Shown here: positions 1 through 11,879 of the stretch, in pieces
Position numbering within the stretch: position 1 is the first letter of the stretch
How the letters are laid out: each line of letters opens with the position of its first letter
NCBI GenBank assembly: GCA_905221605.1
Contig: CAJNDS010002074.1
Span: 130,001-194,000, forward strand
Origin: Symbiodinium natans
Taxonomy: Eukaryota > Sar > Dinophyceae > Suessiales > Symbiodiniaceae
Length of the DNA: 64,000 nucleotides
Reading direction: 5' to 3'
The notes under the pieces: generated by a model
Told to the model about the DNA's origin: nothing
What the model saw: only the letters and a program-made list of their open reading frames with translations
The model's database searches: none
Program-made: the position numbers and the translations under genes

Positions 1-230
1 TTAAGGGGTTTTAAGGCTTAGGGTTTCGGAGTAAGGTTTAGGGTGTCCTCGTGCGATTGCAGCACAGCGATGTCCAGCAGGCCCATGACCATCGAACACA
101 CCATACAGAGCCACACTTCCTGGCAGAAGGCATTACTGAGACGAGTGAAACCCGCGCTTGTCGGACGATTGTGCTGCAAACCAGCATACATTTCGTCATG
201 ATGCCATTATGAACGTTTGCACTGATTTGA

Positions 231-347
231 ACGGTTAGCTTGCTGATGAAAAGGTACCCGAAAGTGAGAACGGTTAGCTTGCTCATGAAAAGGTACCCAT
301 AAGTGAGAACGGTTAGCTAGCTGATGAAAAGGTACCCGTAAGTGTTA
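231..347. repeat. 39-bp tandem repeat, three copies
   Basis: A 39-base unit beginning ACGGTTAGCT recurs at 231, 270 and 309, each copy carrying GATGAAAAGGTACCC or a one-base variant. No coding sense is visible. The preceding 230 bases hold two short TTAGGG-like stretches and no gene I can support. Confidence 0.85.
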
Positions 348-394
348 AGGCTGTATGTACAGTTGGATCTGCATTTGTCGTGGCCATCAGCGGC

Positions 395-451
395 CGTAGT
401 CGTAATCGTAGTCGTAGTCGTAGTCGTGGTCGTAGTCGTAGTCGTAGTCGT

Positions 452-519
<68 letters not shown>

Positions 520-806
520 GAGTAGTAGTAGTAGTAGGAGTAGTAGTAGTAGTAGTAGGAGGAGGAGTAACTAGTAGTAACTAGTAGTAACTAGCAGATA
601 CTAGCAGTAGGTAACTAGCAGCAGCAGCAGCAGTAGCAGCAGCAGCAGCAGGAGTAGTAGTAGTAGTAGTAATAGTAGTAGTAGTAGTAGTAGTAGTAGA
701 AGTAGTAGTAGTAGTAGTAGTAGAAGTAGTAGCAGTAGCAGTAGCAGTAGCAGCAGTAGTAACTAGCAGTAGTAACTAGCAGTAGTAACTAGGTAGTAGT
801 AACTAG

Positions 807-866
<60 letters not shown>

Positions 867-868
867 AC

Positions 869-912
<44 letters not shown>

Positions 913-938
913 ACTAGTAGTAGTAGTAGTAGTAGTAG

Positions 939-970
<32 letters not shown>

Positions 971-1150
971 AGAGGAGGCGGAGGAGGAATATACTAGCAG
1001 TAGCACTAGCAGCAGCAGCAGTAGCAGCAGCTGCAGCAGCGGCGGCAGCGGCAGCGGCAGCGGCAGTGGTGTTGGTGGCGGTAGTGGTAGTGGTAGTGGT
1101 AGTGGTAGCGGTAGCGGTAGCGGTAGTGGTAGTGGTAGTGGTAGTGGTAG
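395..1150. repeat. GTA/TAG and related trinucleotide microsatellite block
   Basis: Nearly pure trinucleotide repeats: GTC/GTA at 395-475, TAG from 475 to about 970, then GCA/GGC and GGTAGT to 1150, with interruptions such as ACTAGTAGTA. Long open frames across it encode only homopolymers (poly-Val, poly-Ser, poly-Thr) and are artefacts of the repeat. From 1150 to 1710 I see no supported gene. Confidence 0.9.
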
Positions 1151-1710
1151 TCGCATCTCTTGCAAACAAGCGGTTGAAGAATGCATACGCTCTCAAGAAC
1201 ATGCACCTTGATCGCCCCAGGAGCACATCGCAAGCCTGGAATGAGGTGGGAGCGCAGTCCCTCAACCCTACACCTTAAACTCTAAACCCTGAACCCGAAG
1301 CACTCATGACATCTCAGGAGGATGTGACATGAAGCGCGATGGAGAGTTGTCGATGGCGACTGACTGCCTCTGCTATGCCTTCAGAAGGCTTTGTATTTTT
1401 GGTTACATACTATATATTGTATTCGAGTACATTTTATTGTATTATGCTATGCTATATAGTACAGTATCTTAGATGACAATCTACTATAGTTGCTGTCAAA
1501 GTCAAGGGACACTAAATCGTCTTGATTCGGCACTGTTGGATCTACTCGATGTCCACGGGCACAGACCTCACGAGCAAGGCAGCGTCGGCCCCTTCGTCTA
1601 ACTTCAAACCGAACTCCCCCAATCCGTACAAGAGCAACAAAAACGTAGTAATGACAGTCACATCAAGTAGAGCTGTTGAATGTCACCGAAGACCTAATCT
1701 AGCGGTGCAA

Positions 1711-1946
1711 CTACTTCAGAAGCTGCGGACCGGACGCAAGCGACGTGAGAGGCGGCAAGGCGGGACATAGCGTCTCCTCACTTCGCGAATTGGGCTCGCT
1801 CTCAACTGTACCACTGCACTTACGTGGCGCTTCCCTCTCGCAGTTTTGTACGGGCCTGGGAAGCACGTCACCGTCTTCCTGAGGGTGTCTGCCGTCTCGT
1901 CGCCGGGAACCTGGCCCTGCACCACGAACCTCATCTGACACATCAT
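1711..1946 (-). CDS. exon-like block of an unrecognised gene
   Basis: The minus strand reads a mixed-composition peptide containing MRFVVQGQVPGDETADTLRK and TVTCFPGPYKTARGKRH, unlike the low-complexity frames nearby. I do not recognise a family. It lies downstream (minus strand) of similar blocks at 2805-3379 and 3531-3630 and may be a further exon of the same gene. Only part of the open frame is likely to be exon: the last third is arginine-rich and less protein-like. No splice border was fixed. Confidence 0.4.
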
Positions 1947-2008
1947 GTCCTACTATGCCACACTATACCATTCTCACCACTAGGACACTGCATTGAACTC
2001 GGTGAAGA

Positions 2009-2393
2009 TCAAGAGCTAAGGGGTTCAGCGCTCGAGCCACGCAGTGGACACTTCGACGTGCTCTGAGGTGCCAACTCCCAAAGATGATCCGAACTCAGTG
2101 CACCCGTGACATATTGCTTGAGACCATGGAAGACAGTTCTGGGGTAAAGTTCGGGTAAAGTGCCTGAAAGCCGGGTCCCCGGGCCCCTCATCTTCCCTCT
2201 GGCCCTCGTCGGCAGGAGGGGAAGACCTTGATGGATTAAGAGCTGGAATGAGAGTGCAAATGCAGCAAAAGCCCTCCACCATGGCCACCGAGATGCACTG
2301 AGCCCACACTGACCACAACGGACAGGCAGACCAACAGACAGGCTGGCAGACACACTCAGAAGGTTCGCACAGTGTAGCATTGCGTAATGTCAC
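2009..2393 (-). CDS. possible exon(s) of an unrecognised gene
   Basis: Two overlapping minus frames look partly coding: one contains VFHGLKQYVTGALSSDHLWE, the other SSPPADEGQREDEGPGDPAF. They cannot both be translated over their full length, so this is probably one or two short exons with introns between them. No known domain. To its right, 2520-2585 is a CT microsatellite. Confidence 0.3.
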
Positions 2394-2804
2394 TCACGCA
2401 GTCACTCAGTCGCTCTTTCTTTCTTTCTTTGGGGCATGGAGGGGATCCCTCCGCGCGATTGCGCGGCCCGGTCCTGCTTTGTCCCTGTGCTATCACCCAC
2501 AAGCGGCTCATTGGCCACGCAGTCGCTCTCTCTCTCTCTCTCTCTCTCCTTCCTTCCTTCCTCCCTTCCTTCCTCCCTCCTGCTCACAATAACTCCGACC
2601 GGAGGCGTGCATACGCTCTCTCGCCCTCACGCTTCCTGCGCTCTCACCGTCTGGGCATTCAGTTGGAAGCCAAAGACTGTAAGACGGTAAAGGCGCCGGC
2701 AGTGAAGCTAAAGCATCTCCGGGTCCTCGAACGGAAGGAAAAGAAGTCTGAAACCAGGGAGTCTATCTGTCTATCTGGCAATTTTTGCAAATTCTGTCAA
2801 TAGC

Positions 2805-3379
2805 TCACCCCGTGACCTCCGCGTTGCTCCGTGTCCAGGTCCACAGGAGTGACCTGGCGCTCAAGTCTACCACTGCTGGGCTTCTGCAGCGCAAGCACAT
2901 GAAAGCCTTTGTCAGAGAAATCCGCGCCTTGTCCACGGCGTCAGACCGGTCCGGATCGCCACCACAAGATCCTGGCAAATGCTGTATCATGTGGTTTGAG
3001 ATTCCGAGCCAGAAAGCACTACAGTAGACGCATTGCTGCTCCCTTGCTGATGTAGCCGTCACCAGCTAAGAACCCATTTGGGCCTTTGTTGGGCTCTAAA
3101 GCTGGATAACTTGCGCGCCTGAAACAGCGCGGACGCTGTCACCCCCAGCAACGTCGCCCCCGCCGCCCTGACAAAGGACGCCATATACCGCAACATCCCA
3201 ACAACAGCCACTTTATCGCTACAACTGCCGTTGATTCCTGATCTTTCGCAGAAGTTCACCGAGTACCCAGCTTTTTTAGGGGAATCCTGTGCTTGCGCAA
3301 GACGCGACTTCTCCTCCACACACTCTTCAGCCTGGGCTTTTTGGAGTGCAGAGAAGTGCAACATATGCCACCGCACCAC
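2805..3379 (-). CDS. two exon-like blocks of an unrecognised gene
   Basis: From 3379 to 3059 the minus strand reads HMLHFSALQKAQAEECVEEK and, further on, KVAVVGMLRYMASFVRAAGA, a hydrophobic helix-like stretch. From 3062 to 2805 a second frame reads DAVDKARISLTKAFMCLRCR with several Cys residues and ends at a stop. The frames overlap by a few bases, so an intron or frame change joins them. No family recognised. They sit in order with the exon-like blocks at 3531-3630 and 4106-5241. Confidence 0.45.
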
Positions 3380-3408
3380 GAATGCACCTCAATCACTCAA
3401 GTCCACCG

Positions 3409-3511
3409 AATATAGGGGTCGGAATAATTCCTAATAATATTCCCTGATGGTCCCTTTGTAATTCTACGATCATAACCCCCAAAACTTTCGAATTCTTCAG
3501 GCCCCTATATT
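3409..3511. mobile_element. short MITE-like inverted-repeat element
   Basis: AATATAGGGG at 3409-3418 is matched exactly by its reverse complement CCCCTATATT at 3502-3511. The 103-base AT-rich interval codes for nothing and lies just past a probable splice donor at 3530, so it would be intronic. Similar short inverted-repeat elements occur at 18764 and 30602. Confidence 0.5.
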
Positions 3512-3530
3512 TAGCCTGCAATGATCTTAC

Positions 3531-3630
3531 GCTTTCGCAAAGAAGCCTCCTCTGGGATCGGCATGCTCGTGATGTGGTTTCCATTCAGCAGCCGTTGGTG
3601 CACATCCTGCTCACCGGAGCAGAACACCAA
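3531..3630 (-). CDS. exon-like block, unrecognised protein
   Basis: The minus strand reads LVFCSGEQDVHQRLLNG followed by NHITSMPIPEEASLRK, then a good donor (AAGC|GTAAGA, intron beginning at 3530). If not spliced it stops ten codons later. The residue mix is that of a conserved exon, but I cannot name the family. The next minus-strand frame upstream (3634-3900) contains SQSLSKIVAMIGAVEGASFT and may be the preceding exon. Confidence 0.5.
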
Positions 3631-4105
3631 AGCCTATAATTTTTCTTCACACGTGAAGCTGGCACCCTCTACTGCACCTATCATAGCGACGATCTTGGAA
3701 AGACTCTGACTCACAGGTCTGCGGTGTTGTAGCAGGATCTCACCCAAATCGCAGGACACGGCGAACGACAACCAGCGCGCGGAAGGGAGACGCGCTGAAT
3801 ATTTCTCAGAACCAACTCGTGTGTTTGGCAGTTGTGAATCAAGGAGTCTGGCCCCTGGTTGTCGACAGACGAGAAAAACCAGGGCTTCACCGACAGCGGT
3901 CACGAGTCTAAATCACTATGGTGGAGGTATCACGGAAGTGTCGAGCGGTTGTAAGATATCACCATCTCAGCCGGAGCTGCCTGTCCGTCAATCCTTTCAA
4001 TTGCTTCGCAAAAGGGAATTCGCTGTGGAAATGAAGAAGTTGGCGGCCCAAAAGGAGAAAAAGATGAAACCCTTTACAAACCACGAATCCCAAGCCTGCA
4101 ATCAA

Positions 4106-5241
4106 CTATTCTGTCATTGTAAGCTGAGACCCACGGTGAGTTCGCCATCGGCCTGTGCCTGATGTGCCGGCTGCTCCACCTGCTCCGGCACCCGAGGTGC
4201 ATGGGGCCGCGGGGACGGCCGCTTTGCCTTCGACTTCTACAAGGCGGGGTGGGGGGGGTGGAGGCGCAAGAGGCAAATTTGGATGCAACTTGGGTGAATT
4301 TGAGGGAGTAGGCTCAGAGCTTTGGGCCCCAGCGGCTCTCATGGCTCTTGGAGATTTTTTGGCGGGCTTGGGGCTGGGGCTGCAGTCGCTCCATGGACGG
4401 GCCATGTCCATGCTTGAACACGAGCTCCCCGCAATGTAGTCTTCCAAAGCGCGGGAGGTGGTCTGCGCCTCACGAAGTGCAACTACTTTTCAGATTTCAG
4501 AGGAACAAGGCAGGGATATCAAGAGCATGTTTCGGGTATCTTTAGAGTGTCTTAGGGCCTGTTAAGGGTTTTTTAAGGGGTTTTTGCGGGTTGTTTAAGG
4601 GTGTTTTAAGGGTGTTTTAAGGATTTTGATGTAGCCTGGCCTCTGCCAGCTGCCGCTGCAGCTTGCCAGCGAACAGCTCAAACTCCTTCAAAGTCAACAA
4701 GGGCTTGACATGGGCACTGCCAAGTCATGCACGGAGAATCGAGAATCCGAGAGAGAGAGAGAAAGGTCGTTCTCAAAAAAAACCCTAAAAGAAACCTTAA
4801 CAAGCCCGGAAAAGATCCTAGACATGCCGAAAATCCCCGCCTTGTTCTGCTGTGGCCATTGCAAGGCCTCAAAGAGGACAGAGCGGACTGGAAGGATGCT
4901 CTGCACAAATCCCGCAATCTCACCTCCGCCTGTAGCTCCAGCGCCCGTTGAGCCTGTTGGGCAACATGATGGGCTTTCTTCATCAGACACAACTGGCCCT
5001 AACCTGCATCTACGGCGGCCCCCTCATTCGGAGCAACGCCAAAAGCAACCCCAAGGTCCCCAAGCAGTTTCTTCACAGGAAACTTCGGGGGACCTCTCAG
5101 GGCCACCACACCGCAAGGCGCGTTGCAGAGAGCATTCGGTGTTGACCACACGCTGCCCTGCTTACACTCCGCTTGCTGTCCCGATGCACGCGAAGCCACG
5201 GCCTCTCCAAGGGCATGCGATAGCCGCAGGAGGCCCTCCAT
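4106..5241 (-). CDS. exon cluster of an unrecognised gene (Pro/Ala-rich and helical parts)
   Basis: Several minus-strand blocks look coding. At 5241-4999 the peptide begins MEGLLRLSHALGEAVASRAS. Around 4990-4870 one frame reads MKKAHHVAQQAQRALELQAE. Around 4710-4630 a block contains LKEFELFAGKLQRQLAEARL. At 4447-4106 there is a Pro/Ala-rich stretch with PPPPPPRLVEVEGKAAVPAA. They are in different frames and need introns. A long plus-strand frame across 4710-5456 is judged spurious. No domain recognised; probably one multi-exon gene with the blocks at 1711-3630. Confidence 0.4.
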
Positions 5242-5939
5242 CTGTTCTGCCTCAGTTCGGTGCTTCTGTCCCTAGGGGCACCTTCCAACAGCTATGCTGC
5301 AATGCTGTTCACCGAGTGTGTAAGTCGGGAGCTGGTTTCTGGCTGGAGGATTCCTGCAGCAAGCGTGTCTTCTCCAAGCTCGTTGTACCTGGCACGTTAC
5401 AAGTGCGGGCAAGCATCCTGTTCCAAGCTACTGGCTCCCTGGAACAAGCCGAGTAGGGCACTTGGAGGTCCAGATTTCATTCGCGAGCGTTGCGGTGCCA
5501 CCTCAACCCCATGGCATCCCATGGCACCGGCCCCGGAGATCCCAGGCAGAGGTTGTGGCAAAGGTTTCAACGCCCAAGGATGCCGCCTTCTGCCCCAGCA
5601 CTGGGCGAGAAGAGCGACCAGGAGTCGGATACCTGCAAGGCTCACACCGTACGCGGCCAGCGCATGGCCAACCAGCCACGTCACGCACGGACACACGAGT
5701 TCTGCAAGGTGCCCACCCTGCCGACTGCCGAGCACGCGCGGAGAGCGAGACGGGCCCTCCTGAATCTCTCGGTTTTCTTCTTGGTTTCAGAAAGCTTGGA
5801 GCAAGTCAGAACAAGGTGCGATGCCCGTGTCCTCCGTCTGTGTTGAGGCGAGCAGCAGCTCGATCCGCAGTGCGGAGACGTGGATCCTTCAGAACAACAT
5901 GGCTGCGGTCGAAACGCGTCTTCTGAAATGCTAAACGAG

Positions 5940-7376
5940 CGCAGAGAAATGGCATGTGTATATACGTGTATGTATGTGTATATATATATATATATATACG
6001 TTTTTTCCTATTGATTCATGTACTTAAATATATGCTACCCCCCCCCCAGGAGAATCTACCTTTTCAGGTAATCTTGGATCTTGGATGGGTTTAGGGTTTA
6101 AGGTTTAGGGTTTAGGGTTGAGTGATGGTACCCCCCCCCCCCCCAATCTTATGGTTCGAGGCGTACCGTCCTTCCTTCTCCATTATCTGCAATTGATATA
6201 CAGTACATATACCCTATATACATACATGATGTGGGCACTTATCCTACTTTGTCTTTGCTTTTCCTAGCCCTATGGGATTTAAAGTTCAAGAGTTTAAGCC
6301 TCAAACCCTATAGGGTTACAAGGTTCTGTTACTGTAGGGTTTAGCGGGTTTAGGGTTTAAGGATTCTAAACGTGAGCCCTGTAAGGCTTCAGGGTTTGTC
6401 GTTGAAACAGTAAAGGGGTTAAAACCCTACAAGGTTTCGGGTTACGATTTTTAAATTCCTAAGTCTTAAACCACAAAAGGGTAAACCATGTAGGGTTTAA
6501 ACCCTATAAGGGCTAGCCCCGATAGGGTTCTAGAGATACACCCTGAATAACCCTAAAGCTTTACATCCTATAGGGTTTAAATATTTCAACCTAAACCCTA
6601 AACCTTTAAACCTATAGAGTTTAAAGGCCACCTATTCGGTTTAAATACCTAACCCTATAGGGACTCTATGGGGTTTAAGGTTCAAGCCTTTAGGGTTACA
6701 GATTGAATGCCCAAGCCTTAGGTTTTAATCACTAGATCTTGCACCTGTAAAATCCTATGGGGCTTGCAGATTGTAATGCCTAAACCTCAAGGCTAAATTC
6801 CTAAACTTCATTCGCCTTCAAAACCTAAGGTCTGGGCATTTATCCTTTTAGCGCCTTTAGGGTTAAGACCTTGGAACCTTCATAGGGTTTTAGGGTTCTG
6901 ACCCTAAAGGGTTTAGGGTGAGGTTGAAATGTCTAAACCTTAAACACTTAAGGTTTAAACTCTATGGGCTTAGGTTTGAATGCATGAGTCTTAATTAAAC
7001 CCTGAACCTTTACACCTTAAACCTATAGGGTTTAAAGGTTAAGGGCTTAGGTTCAATTGCCGGTTAAATGCCTGAATCTTAAACCTGTAGGGTTTAAAAG
7101 TTAAGGGTTTTGGTTTAATTTCCGGCTTAGATTTGAAATCCTTACATCTTACACCCTAAACCTTTAAACCTTAACCCTATAGGGTTTAAAGGTTAAGGGT
7201 TAAGTTTAGTTGCTTAACCTTGAAACCCCATAGGGTTTAAAGGTGTAGGGTTTAAGGTGTAGCCCTAGATCCTATAGGTTTAAGGCATAGCGATTAAAAC
7301 CCTAAACCTGTAGGGTGTCGGGGCTTCTCTTAAATCCTTAAAGCCTTAAAGCCTTAACCCCGATAGGGTTTTAGAG
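5940..7376. repeat. decayed telomere-like DNA, no gene
   Basis: From 6087 on the sequence is a drifted mixture of TTTAGGG, CCCTAAA and CCCTATAGGGTTT-type words in both orientations. Poly-C runs lie at 6044 and 6133 and a TATA run at 5974-5990. No frame of interest on either strand. It looks like an old interstitial telomere array that has diverged. Confidence 0.75.
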
Positions 7377-7439
7377 ACAAGCCCAGCCCAAACAACCCTT
7401 AACCTTAAGAAAAAAACCCTGGAGCTGGAGCGGGAGCGG

Positions 7440-8040
7440 AGCGGAGCGGAGTGAGGGGGGGGGGGGGGGGAGGGGGGGGGGGGGGGGGGGGGGGGGTACC
7501 ACAGGTCCCAAGGCCAAGTTGGAAGAACCCCCCCGCCCCCCCCCCCCCCCCCCCCCACCTAAGCAACCCGACTGCTTATAAGCAACCCAACTGCTTCTAA
7601 GCAACACACCTAAAACAAAACACAAACTCTTATACCTCATCCTCTGGATATGGAAATCTGAAACTCTCATCATGTAGAGATTGAAATGCGAATCTTGTTG
7701 AAGATGAGAGGGTAAGAATCTATACGAAAGCGTTAGAGGTATCTTCAACCCGATACGAAAAAGCTACAGGTGTCTTAAACCCCCACCCTTTGGAGGTAGA
7801 TTCTCCAGGGGGGGGGTACCAAATATATGTGTATATATCTATCTCTGTGTACTTGTATATGTGTATTTGTACAGGTGTATTTGTATATGTGGATGTGTAT
7901 ATGTGTATTTCTAGATGTGTATGTGCCTGTGTCTGTCAGTCTGTGGGTGGCTGGGTGGTTTATGTTTGCACGTATGCATTTGTATACGTATATGTACATG
8001 TGTATGATTATGTATAGGTATATTCTGCATTTGCGCATGT
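7440..8040. repeat. poly-G/poly-C runs and TGTATA microsatellite
   Basis: Long G runs at 7455-7497 and a C run at 7536-7556 are followed by unique-looking sequence and then a TGTATA/TGTGTA repeat at 7825-8035. Such homopolymers are error-prone in assembly, so lengths are uncertain. From 8040 to 8640 I see no supported gene apart from short GATCATCATCG-type repeats near 8170. Confidence 0.7.
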
Positions 8041-8639
8041 ATACTGGAACGGACTCTCCATCCGGGACCCGTGCCCGAGGGGAAGGCGATCGGTGCCGGC
8101 CTTAACGAACCATGCCGACATCCCTTCACGCCGTGTTCCTTCAGCTTAATACACCTAATGGTGATGGCGGTGATCATCATCGTCAGCATCATCGTCGTCA
8201 TCGTCACTGCCGTCATCTTCGTACTTTGAACGAAACTAATAGTAAAACGAGCGGCGGCAACAAGAGCTTCGTGCTTTGAACAACACTAATAGTAAAACGA
8301 ACGGCGACAACAAGAACAACTACCATCCATTGAGGCCGCGTCCATTTGTTTGCCCAGCTCGGGCGATCACAGGCTTCGAGGGGTCCTGTGAGTCATTAGC
8401 TTCCCCAGCAAGCGATACCCTGCAAATGTAGCTCAAGGTAGCTCAAGGCTCGGACCCAGAGCTGTGGAACATCTCGCCTCAGAGAGGCGGACTCTGGGTC
8501 TCTGCGAGGTCTTGGCAGACGGTTTTACTCCCGAAACCCTAAATCCTCTCTTGCATATATGATTTAAAGCCTCATGACCTTGGTGCGCAAGTGTTGGGAC
8601 ATCTGGTTGAGGGCGGCATAGGGCCAAGGGCCCTAAGGT

Positions 8640-9272
8640 TTGGGGCCATCGGGGTTTGGGATGGGTTTAGAGCGCTAGGGTTTGAGGCGTCGGGTAGAAG
8701 AGCCTAGGTTTGGCGCAGAATGCGAGCGAGAGAGAATCTCCCCCGCCGGCCCCAACGAGTTTAGGGCCCTAGGGTTTGGGAGGGTTTGGGGGCATAGGGC
8801 TCAGCACCCAAGAGTTTGGGGCATAGGGTTGGGGCATAGGATTTGGGGCATAGGGTTAGGGTCAGGGCTAGGCTTCGGCGTTAGGCTGTGCAGCTTGAAG
8901 CTCAAGCATGTTTTGGATTGCTCAACCTCGGGGTTAAGCCTAGGTTCGGCCTATACTGAGCCTTGGTTTTAGGGTTTCCGGGGTCTACTGTGGGCCTTGG
9001 GCCTGTGGGTTTCTGGGTAATGGTCTACTGTAGGCCTTGGGTTTAGGGTGGGCCTACTAGGCTTTGGGCTTCAAAGTTCAGGGCCGATTGGGAATGGATA
9101 GATTTCTTAATAAGTTCTGAATGTTATGGGAGTGGGTGGGTGGGTATAATTCGGCTCACAAAAACACACCTGCTTGACTGGTGAGCGTCTGGGCTTGCGA
9201 TGCTGATCGCTAAGCCCTAAACCCTAAACCCTAAACCCTAAACCCTAAACCCTAAACCCTAAACCCTAAACC
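8640..9272. repeat. degenerate and perfect telomere-like repeats
   Basis: Degenerate TTTGGGGCATAGGG and TTTAGGG words run from 8640 to 9080, followed by a clean CCCTAAA array at 9212-9272. No coding evidence. Confidence 0.8.
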
Positions 9273-9419
9273 CTCCTGGGTGCCCCACGGCCTCTGAAGG
9301 ACGCTCATCATGGAGAGCACCTCCAGGGCCCGGAACACAATGGATGCAAGTTGCTTAGCAAGGGAGGAATGACTCACTTCGCTATTGAAGCCTATGTCAA
9401 TACATGAAAATAATATATA

Positions 9420-9427
9420 CACTCTAT

Positions 9428-9462
<35 letters not shown>

Positions 9463-9510
9463 CATATATGTATATGTATATGTGTATATATATATATATA
9501 CATTTATAAA
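9420..9510. repeat. TA/TATG microsatellite
   Basis: Alternating TA with TATG variants. The surrounding 9280-9690 is AT-rich and shows no supported gene. Confidence 0.85.
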
Positions 9511-9689
9511 AGTATACACATTATGTATATACGATTAGAAATAGTTACATGAAATACAAATCTCCAATCTATAAAGACATGAACAGACATGAATAAACCA
9601 ACATCCAATTACAGAAACGTGAAAATGCAAAACTACATAAAATGAAGGGAGAAACTCCGTTTACTTCGAACATCCCCACTCTGCAGGCC

Positions 9690-10027
9690 AGAGAATTTGC
9701 AAGCTCACGCCCGGGTTGGGCACTCCAGGGACTCTCTGGAAATAATCTGGGGTTGGGCACTGCAGGGATTCTGTCCGGGCACTCTGGGGTTGGGCACCCC
9801 AAGGCATTCCATGGACTGATACTCTGGGGTGGGCACTCCGGGGACTCTCGGGATACTGTGGGGTTGGGCAGTGGGGACTGTCTGCGAATACTCTGGAACT
9901 GGGCACTTGGGGGGAATATTACCGGCGAACAACGAAAAAGTCATCATGACAACGAAAGACTAGATGTGACCTATGGATGTTCGCCAGTTCCCGTTCGATG
10001 TCCGCCGGTTGGTTTTCGATGTCCGCC
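9690..10027. repeat. GGTTGGGCACTC(C/T) repeat cluster and GTCCGCCGG motifs
   Basis: A word close to GGTTGGGCACTCCAGGGACTCTC recurs about eight times in 9710-9910. It is followed by CGAACAACGAAAAAGTC and by TTCGATGTCCGCCGG repeated at 9995-10029. The same components reappear at 19560-19860, partly inverted, so this is a shared repeat family. Open frames here are shadows of the repeat. Confidence 0.7.
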
Positions 10028-10452
10028 GACGGGACAGGACGGGACGGGACGGGACGGGACGGGACGGGACGGGACGGGACGGGACGGGACGGGACGGGAC
10101 GGGACGGGACGGGACGGGACGGGACGGGACGGGACGGGACGGGACGGGACGGGACGGGACGGGACGGGACGGGACGGGACGGGACGGGATGGGACGGGAC
10201 GGGACGGGACGGGACGGGACGGGACGGGACGGGACGGGACGGGACGGGACGGGACGGGACGGGACGGGACGGGACGGGACGGGCCCGGCCGGGGCGGGGC
10301 GGCGGGACGGGACGGGACGGGACGGGACGGGACGGGACGGGACCGGACGGGACCGAACGGGACCGAACGGGACCGGACGGGACGGGACGGGACGGGACGG
10401 GACGGGACAGGGGGACGGGACGGGACGGGACGGCCGGGGACGGACGGGACGG
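10028..10452. repeat. GGGAC pentanucleotide satellite
   Basis: About 80 copies of GGGAC, nearly perfect up to 10282, then interrupted by GCCC-rich variants and GGGACCGAAC units. It opens frames on both strands encoding repeats such as GTGRD or VPSRP, which I regard as non-genic. Confidence 0.95.
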
Positions 10453-10599
10453 GAGCTCGGCAATAACATATAGGCCCCTCGCTCCCGCCCCGGTATAGAG
10501 AAGTTTAGTTTAGTCCGTACTGAAGAGGCCGTTAGGAAGTTCAGGCCTTGACGTTATAACGACTTGCTTGATCCCAGGTAGCCCTCATCTCCAAGAAAC

Positions 10600-11790
10600 C
10601 TCGAGCAAAAAACACCATCCCAACAGCATTCTTTGACAAAGTCCCATGTAGACGATGACATGGGGTGGTCTTTTTTTTATGGGGGGGGAGGGGTTGTGTT
10701 GTGTGGGTGGGGGTGGTGGGGGAGGGTCAGGCAGTTCTGTGTATTTCCATAGGACAAAAAACTACATCTTGTCAATATTTCCGTAGGAAAACACTGATTT
10801 TCGCTATCTTCACATAGAAAACCATGATTTTCTCTACATTTACAAAAGCCTACTTGGTGTGTATTTACATAGAACAACAGACCTCCATTTTCTCTATATG
10901 TCCATAGCAAGACTTTTATTTTGTCTATCTGTAAAAAGACATTCATATGATTTGAAGCAAGCTTGCACGGCTTGAAAAAAGCGGGGGGGGGGAGCGGGGC
11001 TGCGCGACCCTCAACCCTAAACCCTAAACCAGGGAGTGTAGGGGCCGTCTTTGGTGTATCCAAGGGGCTTTGGGGGTAGCGTCGAGGGTTTTAGAGTTGA
11101 GGGTTTTAGGCTCTGTGGTTGAGGGTTCGAGTTTGGGGGGTTAGGGTCTCTCGAGTTGAGGTTTACAGCCGATTCTGTTCAATTTCGGTTCTAACTCCCT
11201 GTCATTTCGGTTCTAACATCGGCCCCCAGCCCCCTTGTCAGGGTTGCAGCCAGAACTCTTCAGTTTCGCAAAATTGCAGCCGAGTCTTTTCAGTTTCGGT
11301 TTTAACAAAGGCCCCCTCGCCCAGCCCCCCCCCCCGCCCCACCCGCCCCTCCAACAGCATTCTTTGACAACGTCCCATGTAGACGATGACACGGGGTGGT
11401 CGTGTTTTTTTTTGTTTTTTTTGTTTTGGGGGGGGGAAGGGGTTGTGTTGTGTGGGCGGGGGTGGTGGGGGGGCAGGCGGTTCTCTATATTTTCATAGGA
11501 AAACCGTCAATATTTCCGTCGGAAACATGTTTCTGTAGAAAACCATGATTTTCTCTACATTTACAAAGGGAACGCTCTATTGGTGTGCATTTACATAGGA
11601 CAACAAACCTCCATTTAAAATTCTCTATATGTCCATAGCAAAACTTGCATTTTGTCTATAGGAAGAAAAGATTCACATGATTTGAAGCAAGCCTGCACAG
11701 CTGGGGGGGGCTGGGGGGGGCCAAAAAAAGACTCATTATTCTTTGAAGCAAGCTTGCACGGCTTAAAACAAGCGGGGCGCCGGCGGGGGG
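10600..11790. repeat. diverged direct repeat pair of about 400 bp
   Basis: The block 10620-10995 (starting near CAACAGCATTCTTTGACAA, then a T/G-rich stretch, short TTTCCATAGGA-like words and ending ATTTGAAGCAAGCTTGCACG) is repeated at 11352-11770 with an offset of about 733 bases and many changes. The terminal GAAGCAAGCTTGCACGGCTT motif links it to the family at 18880-19500. No supported gene between 10460 and 11880. Confidence 0.7.
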
Positions 11791-11824
11791 GGGCACAGCC
11801 CGCCCCCCCCCCCCGTGGGTGGCT

Positions 11825-11848
11825 TAAATAGGGTTTATTTGGAAGCTG
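11825..11848. repeat. solo arm of the 18764 MITE-like element
   Basis: AAATAGGGTTTATTTGGAAG followed by CTG matches the terminal arm of the inverted-repeat element at 18764-18866. No second arm is seen near it. Confidence 0.5.
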
Positions 11849-11879
11849 AGAGTCGTGTTTTTGTGTGGTAGATACAAAG

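Noticed and set aside
4710-5456. A 248-codon plus-strand frame
   Set aside because: It opposes minus-strand blocks with better coding character and has no recognisable domain or repeat-free support.
9642-10498. Several long frames encoding GTGRD or PVPSR repeats
   Set aside because: They are translations of the GGGAC satellite in every frame, not proteins.
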